Shown: one piece after another, positions 33,935-39,305 of the stretch
How the letters are laid out: each line of letters begins with the position of its first letter
Position numbering within the stretch: the first letter of the stretch is position 1
Source of the DNA: Akkermansia muciniphila
GTDB taxonomy: Bacteria > Verrucomicrobiota > Verrucomicrobiia > Verrucomicrobiales > V1-33
Direction: 5' to 3'
Length of the DNA: 39,305 nucleotides
Assembly (NCBI GenBank): GCA_945900785.1
Contig: CAMDJM010000045.1
Location: 1-39,305 of the forward strand
The notes under the pieces: generated by a model
The model's input: only the letters and a program-made list of their open reading frames with translations
Databases searched by the model: none
What the model was told of the DNA's origin: nothing
Program-made: the position numbers and the translations under genes

Positions 33935-35749
33935 ATGACCGCGCCTACGCTCCCGCCTGCCTCTGCTCCCACCACCCACGCTGACCTGCTGGCCTGGGTG
34001 GCGGAAATCACTGAACTCTGCCAGCCGTCCGCCGTGCATTGGAGCGATGGCTCTGCCGGCGAATATGATGCCCTGTGCCAGCAACTCATTGCGGCCGGCA
34101 CGTTCCGGAAGCTGAACGGGGAAAAACACCCGGGCTGTTTCCTCGCCTTGTCGGATCCCGGCGACGTCGCCCGCGTGGAGGAACGCACCTTCATCTGCAG
34201 CAAGCGCGCCTCCGACGCCGGACGCACCAATAACTGGTCCGATCCGGAGGAAATGAAAACCAAACTGCGCGGCCTCTTCACCGGCTGTATGACAGGGCGG
34301 ACGATGTATGTGATTCCCTTCTCCATGGGCCCGCTGGGCTCGCCGAAGAGCATCATCGGGGTGGAAATCACCGACTCCGCTTACGTGGTGGTCAACATGC
34401 GCATCATGGCCCGCATTGGCACCCCCGTGCTGGATCAACTGGGCACGGAGGGAGCCTTCGTCCCTTGCCTCCACAGCGTCGGAGCCCCGCTCGCCCCCGG
34501 GATGGCAGATGTGCCCTGGCCCTGCAATCCTGACAAATACATCGTCCACTTTCCGGAGGAGCGCGCCATCTGGAGCTACGGCAGCGGCTATGGGGGGAAT
34601 GCCCTGCTGGGCAAAAAATGCCTCGCCCTGCGCATCGCCAGCGTGATGGCCCGCGATGAAGGCTGGATGGCGGAGCACATGTTCATCCTCGGCCTCGAAA
34701 GCCCCCAGGGCGAAAAACGTTATGTCACCGGAGCCTTCCCCAGCGCCTGTGGCAAGACCAACCTCTCCATGATCATCCCGCCGCCCGCCTATGAAGGCTG
34801 GAAAGCCACGGTGGTAGGCGACGACATCGCCTGGATGTGGCCCGGAGAGGATGGCCGCCTGCGCGCCATCAATCCCGAGTCCGGCTTCTTCGGCGTCGCG
34901 CCCGGGACCTCATGGCAATCCAATCCCAACGCCATGGCCTCCCTGGCGGAAAACACCATCTTCACCAATGTCGCCGTCACCGCCGATGGCTGCATCTGGT
35001 GGGAAGGCCTGACGGATGTCCCCCCGCCGGACCTGACAGATTGGCGCGGCCAGCCCTGGACCCCGGACAAAGGCACCCCGGCCGCCCATCCGAATAGCCG
35101 CTTCACCGCCCCGGCGCACCAATGCCCCAGCATTGACAAGGACTGGGACCATCCCGCCGGCGTGCCCATCTCGGCGATCATCTTCGGCGGCCGCCGCCCC
35201 ACCACCATGCCCCTCGTCTATCAGGCCTTCAACTGGGTCCACGGCGTCTACATGGGAGCCACCATGGGCAGCGAAACCACCGCCGCTGCTGCCGGCACCG
35301 TAGGACGCGTCCGCCGCGACCCCATGGCCATGCTGCCCTTCTGCGGCTATAACATGGGGCACTACTTCCGCCATTGGATCGAAATGCGCCGCCGCATCAC
35401 CCACCTGCCCCGCATCTTCCATGTGAACTGGTTCCGCAAAAATGCCGAAGGAAAATTCCTCTGGCCCGGCTTCGGGGACAACATGCGGGTGCTCGAATGG
35501 ATCTTCAACCGTTGTCAGGGCCGCATCCCCGGGCACGAGCAGAACATCGGCTGGGTGCCTCACTACGAAGACTTCAACACCACCGGTCTCGAAGGCTTCA
35601 CCCGCGAGAAATTCGACTCCGCCATGGCCTTCAACCCCGCCGAATGGCGCGAGGAACTCATCAGCCAGGGAGAACTGTATCTCAACCTCTACGACAACCT
35701 CCCCAAGGAACTCATCTTCCAGCGCGAACTCCTCGCCGGCCGCCTGTAG
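33935..35749 (+). CDS. pckG: Phosphoenolpyruvate carboxykinase (GTP)
   Basis: 604 residues, the GTP-type length. It converts oxaloacetate and GTP to phosphoenolpyruvate in gluconeogenesis. The phosphate loop is 'FPSACGKTN' (268-276) with the mobile-loop Cys272. Substrate residues lie in '[16 protein letters not shown]' and '[20 protein letters not shown]'. The metal site is near '[10 protein letters not shown]', and '[10 protein letters not shown]' and '[16 protein letters not shown]' are hallmarks of the GTP class. The start is preceded by 'ACCCCTCCC'. It is not in an operon. Confidence 0.97.
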   Translation: MTAPTLPPASAPTTHADLLAWVAEITELCQPSAVHWSDGSAGEYDALCQQLIAAGTFRKLNGEKHPGCFLALSDPGDVARVEERTFICSKRASDAGRTNNWSDPEEMKTKLRGLFTGCMTGRTMYVIPFSMGPLGSPKSIIGVEITDSAYVVVNMRIMARIGTPVLDQLGTEGAFVPCLHSVGAPLAPGMADVPWPCNPDKYIVHFPEERAIWSYGSGYGGNALLGKKCLALRIASVMARDEGWMAEHMFILGLESPQGEKRYVTGAFPSACGKTNLSMIIPPPAYEGWKATVVGDDIAWMWPGEDGRLRAINPESGFFGVAPGTSWQSNPNAMASLAENTIFTNVAVTADGCIWWEGLTDVPPPDLTDWRGQPWTPDKGTPAAHPNSRFTAPAHQCPSIDKDWDHPAGVPISAIIFGGRRPTTMPLVYQAFNWVHGVYMGATMGSETTAAAAGTVGRVRRDPMAMLPFCGYNMGHYFRHWIEMRRRITHLPRIFHVNWFRKNAEGKFLWPGFGDNMRVLEWIFNRCQGRIPGHEQNIGWVPHYEDFNTTGLEGFTREKFDSAMAFNPAEWREELISQGELYLNLYDNLPKELIFQRELLAGRL

Positions 35750-35833
35750 TGGGACGACCCGCCATCATCTATCATAGCGAAGGCTCCAACCGGAATCAGA
35801 TCGCCTTCGCCGCGGACGACCAGTTGGAGAAAT

Positions 35834-35994
35834 GGTTACCACACCGTTGAGAAGCCCGTCCACGTCCCGACCTCCACGCCACCATCCTCCACCAATTGGG
35901 CATCCACCACGAACGCCTCACCTTCCGCACCCAGGGCCGCGATTTCCGCCTGACGGATGTCCATGGCGAACTGCTGCCTGGGCTGCCCGCATAG
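35834..35994 (+). pseudogene. 3' relic of a DUF1501 protein, frameshifted
   Basis: In one frame 35834-35866 reads '[11 protein letters not shown]'. After the loss of one base it continues as '[19 protein letters not shown]', then '[15 protein letters not shown]', and stops at TAG 35992-35994. This is the C-terminal signature of DUF1501 proteins (sulfatase-like fold, common in Planctomycetes and Verrucomicrobia). The 400 or so residues upstream are missing; sequence before 35834 does not match. A typical partner gene of the DUF1553 type is not present. Confidence 0.65.
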
Positions 35995-36068
35995 CCATTC
36001 TGACACAGGCTCTGGCCGCGTTGCAGCAAGCCAACCAAGCGGCCGGGGAGAAACCGGAGCAGCCATGA
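35995..36068 (+). pseudogene. Possible tail of an unknown gene
   Basis: A frame ending at TGA 36066-36068 reads '[20 protein letters not shown]' and 'KPEQP'. The helical, Ala/Gln-rich tail and the ATGA overlap with the small ORF at 36065 look like an operon junction, but nothing upstream of about 35990 in this frame is protein-like. Confidence 0.25.
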
Positions 36069-36211
36069 ACGAAGTGACGCGCATACTGCGCTATTTCGTG
36101 GGCCTGTTTCTGGAAGAAACGGCCAGCGCCCCCGGTGTTTTCCTAACCACAGCCAAGCGCTGGTGGCAATACGCCCGCGCATGGCTGAAGGTCGAAATGC
36201 GCCGGAACTGA
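36065..36211 (+). CDS. Possible 48-residue protein or gene fragment
   Basis: ATG 36065 to TGA 36211. It contains 'VTRILRYFVGLFLEETASAP' and 'TTAKRWWQYARAWLKVEMRR', amphipathic with many aromatic and basic residues. It is unrecognised. It overlaps the preceding frame by 4 bases, which suggests a relic operon rather than an isolated gene. Confidence 0.3.
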   Translation: MNEVTRILRYFVGLFLEETASAPGVFLTTAKRWWQYARAWLKVEMRRN

Positions 36212-36244
36212 ACCTTCGGAACTTTTTTCAAACTTCCCGGGCCT

Positions 36245-36412
36245 TTGGGAAATGAAACGGCGCACGATCTCCTGGAAGCGACTTGCTCCAATGTCATGAA
36301 AACCCAGGAAGTGGTTCAGTCCGCCCCTGGCCCCGACGGCCTCGCCACGGCCACCGTCCCACGGGATTCGCCGACCCGCTTCCTCCGGTTGGTGGTGGCC
36401 GAAGTAGAGTGA
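36245..36412 (+). pseudogene. C-terminal relic of a secreted protein
   Basis: The frame ending at TGA 36410-36412 reads 'VMKTQEVVQSAPGPDGLATA' and 'TVPRDSPTRFLRLVVAEVE'. The end 'RFLRL' with the preceding 'TVPRDSP' matches the terminal strands of the secreted-protein C-terminal module. There is no start and no upstream domain. A further 224 bases to 36636 hold only the palindrome listed next. Confidence 0.45.
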
Positions 36413-36561
36413 GTGAACACCAGCCAAGTCGTCGCCTGACGCCGTTCCTCTATCTCACCGGGGGCACACCTGCAGCTCTTCTGACGATCAGCATTGCTCC
36501 ATTCGCCGGAGGAACGTGAGTTCGGCGAGGGGTTGCTGCCGGATCGCCTTGGCAATCATGC

Positions 36562-36578
36562 AAATTACCAGGTAATTT
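36562..36578. promoter_or_regulatory. Perfect palindrome, possible operator
   Basis: AAATTACC-A-GGTAATTT is an exact 8-bp inverted repeat with one central base. Its core TTACC-N-GGTAA recurs in the next intergenic gap (38413-38423), on the other side of the FAD oxidoreductase gene. Confidence 0.5.
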
Positions 36579-36636
36579 GAGTTTTCCTTTTTGTGGCCTT
36601 TGTGCCCTTCTGTTCAAATTCATTCCGGTTTTTAGG

Positions 36637-38193
36637 CTAATCCTTTGCCAGCAGCGCCATCGCGGCGTTGTGCCCTGCGATGCCGCTGACGCCGCCCCCC
36701 CGGCGGGCTCCGGCACCAGCGAGGAAAATGTGAGGATCGTCCGTTTCCGCGCCCCAGAGGGTCTGGTTCGCGCCTGTGGTGTCGTCGTCGAGAAACGGGA
36801 AATCCAGATCGCGATGGAAAATATTTCCGCGCGGCAGGGCGATGTCCCTCTCGAGGTCGAGGGGAGATTTCACTTCGATCGCCAGCGAGCCATCGTGGCA
36901 TGGGGCGAGGACGGATTCGATGGGATCGATGAGGTATTGGTTCAGGCTGGCCATGGCGCGTTCTTTGGCCAGTGCTTTGGCACCCTCCGGACCGGCATCG
37001 AAGAGTTTCGCGGGGGTGTGCAGGCCGAAAAGCGTGAGGGTTTGAAAACCTTTCGCGTTCAGCTCTCTGGAGAGGATCGTCGGATCGGTCAGCGTGTGGC
37101 AATACATCTCCAGCGGGAGCGGCTCCGGCATTTCCCCGCCGCGGGCGCGGATGTAAGCGGCTTCGCATTGCGAAAAGCTTTCGTTCGCGTGGAACGTCCC
37201 GGCGAAAGCGAGGCGTGGGTCCACGCCGGATTTGAGCCGTGGCAGTCGCGTAAGGAGCATGTTGATTTTTATCTGCGAACCTTCGAGCGAAGCCGGGGCC
37301 GCCTGCCCACGCAAACGGGCCAGATGCTGGGGCGCAGCGGCGAAGAGCAGGTCTTTGGCGGTGTATGTTTCGCCGGATTCCGTTTCGATGAGGACACCCG
37401 CCGGGCCGCTTTCCAGCGCGGCGACCTTGGATGAAAGTTTGATCTCCACACCGTGCGACGTGGCGATGCGATAGAGCTCCTTCACCAGCGCGCCCATGCC
37501 GCCCTGCGGCACGCGCCACTGACCGGTGCCGTTGCCAATCACGTGATAGAGAAAACAACGGTTGGCCTGCAGGTCATCGGCCGGAACAAACGTGCCGATC
37601 AACGCGTCGGTCAGCACCACGCCCCTCAGGAGGTCGTCGCTGAACCGATCCCGGATGACTTGACCAATCGGGACCTCCATCAAACTGCGCCACACCTCCG
37701 GCAATCCCATTTCGGATTTGAGCTGAGCCGCGCTCTTGAGGGGCTGGAGCATGGAAGGCGCAAGACGCCCGGCCAGTTCGGCAATCCCGCCGTAAAACTC
37801 CCGCCAGGCTTTGCCTTCCTGATCCGATCCTGTCAGCCGTCGGAAGCTGCCCGCCGTCGTTTGATCCCACTCCGTGGAAATCAAAAGCCCATCGTCTTTT
37901 CCACCCCGGTGATATGGCGTATAGGACGAGATGGATCGTTCGAGCGTTTTGAAGTTGATGCCCAGGTCAGCCACGATCTGGTCGGGAAGCAGCGATACAA
38001 GATAGGAATAACGCGAAAGGTTCGCATCGTATCCGGGGAAGGGTTTCACGCTGGTAGTCGCACCACCGGGTTCCGCATGCGCCTCCAGCAGGAGAACGGC
38101 TTTCCCCGCCTTGGCCAAATAGCTCGCCGCCACCAGCCCGTTGTGCCCACCACCGACGATGATGGCGTCGTAGTTTTTCTGATTTTGGTTCAT
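36637..38193 (-). CDS. FAD-dependent amine-oxidase/phytoene-desaturase-like oxidoreductase (PYROXD2-like)
   Basis: 518 residues. The N-terminal dinucleotide fold is 'DAIIVGGGHNGLVAASYLAK' with 'VLLLEAHAEPGGATTS', and the end carries 'IFLAGAGARRGGGVSGIAGH', the flavin-binding C-terminal motif. The middle part ('QWRVPQGGMGALVKELYRIA', 'GVEIKLSSKVAALESG') matches phytoene-desaturase-like enzymes, most closely the PYROXD2-like branch of unknown substrate. There is no carotenoid gene around it. The upstream sequence GAAGGGA, about 13 bases before the ATG, is one of the few purine-rich sites in this window. Confidence 0.9.
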   Translation of the reverse strand: MNQNQKNYDAIIVGGGHNGLVAASYLAKAGKAVLLLEAHAEPGGATTSVKPFPGYDANLSRYSYLVSLLPDQIVADLGINFKTLERSISSYTPYHRGGKDDGLLISTEWDQTTAGSFRRLTGSDQEGKAWREFYGGIAELAGRLAPSMLQPLKSAAQLKSEMGLPEVWRSLMEVPIGQVIRDRFSDDLLRGVVLTDALIGTFVPADDLQANRCFLYHVIGNGTGQWRVPQGGMGALVKELYRIATSHGVEIKLSSKVAALESGPAGVLIETESGETYTAKDLLFAAAPQHLARLRGQAAPASLEGSQIKINMLLTRLPRLKSGVDPRLAFAGTFHANESFSQCEAAYIRARGGEMPEPLPLEMYCHTLTDPTILSRELNAKGFQTLTLFGLHTPAKLFDAGPEGAKALAKERAMASLNQYLIDPIESVLAPCHDGSLAIEVKSPLDLERDIALPRGNIFHRDLDFPFLDDDTTGANQTLWGAETDDPHIFLAGAGARRGGGVSGIAGHNAAMALLAKD

Positions 38194-38519
38194 GACAGTT
38201 CGGGTCCCTTCATTTGATCGTCATTACCATGATATGGTCGATCTCCCCGTGGAAGCGAGCGCTTTTCGTGGCTTTGGCCGTGCCCCAGTCACCCATTAAC
38301 AGAACGAGCACCAACCCAGGGCCATGGCGCAGATGATGAACTGGACGCCTCTGCCCGTGAGCGTGGCCCTGTCCCGCGCCCGGAAGTGTCTGCGCGGATG
38401 GATTTCAGCAATTTACCCGGTAAAATTGGCGGGACGGGGAACCGGGAGAGAGGGGGTCTGATTTTTGTGTGGCGGGTTTCATGCGGACACCTTGTGCCGG
38501 TTGCTTTCTTTTTTGCGCC
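38194..38519. other. Intergenic stretch with a palindrome
   Basis: 326 bases between the FAD oxidoreductase (transcribed leftwards from 38193) and the end of the fucosidase-like gene. No gene is supported. It holds the palindrome at 38412-38424 and a purine-rich tract near 38430-38460. Confidence 0.5.
38412..38424. promoter_or_regulatory. Palindrome sharing the TTACC-N-GGTAA core
   Basis: TTTACC-C-GGTAAA, exact over 6+6 bases. It lies 219 bases upstream of the FAD oxidoreductase start and has the same core as 36562-36578. Confidence 0.45.
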
Positions 38520-39305
38520 TCATTTCAGTGGGCGCTTTCGCAAAAGCACCTCACCCTTGCTGGTGGTCGGCTTATCGCTGTGCAAAATTACCTGAACCTT
38601 GCACCAGTCGGGTTTATTCGATGGAAAGGCGGTCACATTCAAATTGAACACGCCGGACTGCTGCGAACGCTTCACAAATTCAGACGCTAACTTGTTCGCT
38701 TCCAGAAAAAGGTCAACCGTCTTGACAACCAGTTCCCCATCACCCTCAGTCTGTCGCACCATCAGTTCATATTGTTGGGCGGCGTCAACCTGCGCCGTCA
38801 GATCAATGTTCAACGTTGCGGTGGCGCCATCGAACTGACTCGCCGTCCATTGGCTCACGACGGTCCAATCCTGCGGAAGCCCGAGTCTGGCGTTGGGATC
38901 GCTCCCTTCGGCAGCCCCGGCCCGCACCAGCGTTGCGTAGTAGGCCGCTAATTCACGGATGATCGGCGGAGCTGCCTGTTTCGTGACGCGCAGGCGCACT
39001 GCCGACACTTTCACCGGCTGGAACCGATCAATCTTTTTGCGGCCGATCATCGTGCCCGCCGCCAGCGGTTTCCAACCGTCGCTCGTCCTGCCCTCGACAA
39101 CATACCCGCGCACGCGTTCGCCGTAGCGGATGTCTTCCATGGTTATCACGTGGTCAATGACGGTGGGCTTGCCGAGCGTCAACTCAAGTTGCGGGCCGGG
39201 TCCATTGGTGCGGGCGATCCACACCCCGAAGCGGCGCGTGATCTCGGCACCGAATTCGGCGGCCCGCTTGGCATCGGCCTCGGGGATCAGCCCCGTTGTG
39301 TCCGG
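38520..39305 (-). CDS. C-terminal part of a probable alpha-L-fucosidase (partial)
   Basis: The frame enters from the right edge and ends at 38520; about 261 residues are visible. The first ones ('PDTTGLIPEADAKRAAEFG' then 'EITRRFG') match the end of the catalytic domain of GH29 fucosidases. A beta-sandwich follows ('LELTLGKPTVIDHVITMEDI', 'RYGERVRGYVVEG', 'SAVRLRVTKQ') typical of their carbohydrate-binding C-terminal domain. A further about 110 residues ('QYELMVRQTEGDGELVVKTV', 'WCKVQVILHSDKPTTSKG') form an extra domain. The catalytic residues lie outside the window. Likely exported or periplasmic, removing fucose from polysaccharides. Confidence 0.75.
   Translation of the reverse strand, partial: PDTTGLIPEADAKRAAEFGAEITRRFGVWIARTNGPGPQLELTLGKPTVIDHVITMEDIRYGERVRGYVVEGRTSDGWKPLAAGTMIGRKKIDRFQPVKVSAVRLRVTKQAAPPIIRELAAYYATLVRAGAAEGSDPNARLGLPQDWTVVSQWTASQFDGATATLNIDLTAQVDAAQQYELMVRQTEGDGELVVKTVDLFLEANKLASEFVKRSQQSGVFNLNVTAFPSNKPDWCKVQVILHSDKPTTSKGEVLLRKRPLK

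Noticed and set aside
33281-34678. 465-codon open frame on the minus strand
   Set aside because: Antisense to rplS and pckG with no motif of its own.
35796-36182. 128-codon minus-strand frame after pckG
   Set aside because: It runs antisense to the recognisable DUF1501 tail and is Trp/Arg-rich as expected for a shadow.

Overview
The window looks like a chromosomal segment of a verrucomicrobial bacterium (PVC group). The genes are GC-rich. Several secreted proteins end in the C-terminal module typical of that phylum: a 'GPW' strand followed by 'FFRL..P' at the very end. There is also a twin-arginine Rieske protein carrying such a module, filamentous-haemagglutinin-type adhesin sequence, DUF1501 remains, a GTP-type PEP carboxykinase, a coproheme decarboxylase (HemQ type) and polysaccharide-related hydrolases. 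Start codons are rarely preceded by a Shine-Dalgarno sequence. Many follow a pyrimidine-rich leader such as CCTCCC. The phylum assignment is inference from gene content, not from a marker-gene search.

Layout. 1-5.3 kb: a CorA-like membrane protein (minus), a 3' relic of a secreted protein, dnaE (minus) and a truncated SnoaL-like fragment. 5.4-8.2 kb: a secreted protein of unknown function and a 5'-truncated adhesin relic. 8.4-11.7 kb: a compact plus-strand unit of an Rrf2-type regulator and a sulfonate/nitrate/taurine-type ABC importer (lipoprotein, ATPase, permease). 12-14.3 kb: a pair of secreted or membrane proteins, one with two copies of the same fold and one a protease-dead trypsin-like domain fused to tetratricopeptide-like repeats. 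14.5-17.1 kb: a 9-bp satellite, tRNA-Ser(GCU), a spermidine-synthase-like methyltransferase and gltX. 17.2-18.5 kb: a PIN toxin/antitoxin pair and small uncertain ORFs. 18.5-25.5 kb: a glycoside-hydrolase-like protein and a transglutaminase-like protein, each broken by an apparent one-base frameshift, then thiG, hemQ and a single-span membrane protein. 25.7-28.3 kb: ferredoxin, DUF721/DciA-like protein, fdhD, and a second toxin/antitoxin pair inserted exactly at the end of fdhD between two copies of the fdhD 3' end. 28.3-33.2 kb: a repeat-rich membrane protein, the Rieske protein, a sigma-factor relic fused to a membrane protein and an FAD oxidoreductase. 33.3-35.7 kb: rplS and pckG. 35.8-39.3 kb: a stretch of gene remnants, a PYROXD2-like FAD oxidoreductase, and the C-terminal end of a probable alpha-L-fucosidase running off the window.

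Housekeeping genes (dnaE, gltX, rplS, pckG, thiG, hemQ, fdhD, tRNA-Ser) are intact. Between them lies an unusual number of decayed tails: about eight places where only the 3' or 5' part of a recognisable gene survives. The most informative of these are the toxin/antitoxin insertion that rebuilt the end of fdhD, the sigma-factor stub joined in frame to the next gene, and the DUF1501 graveyard after pckG. No CRISPR array, rRNA, integrase or complete insertion sequence was seen.
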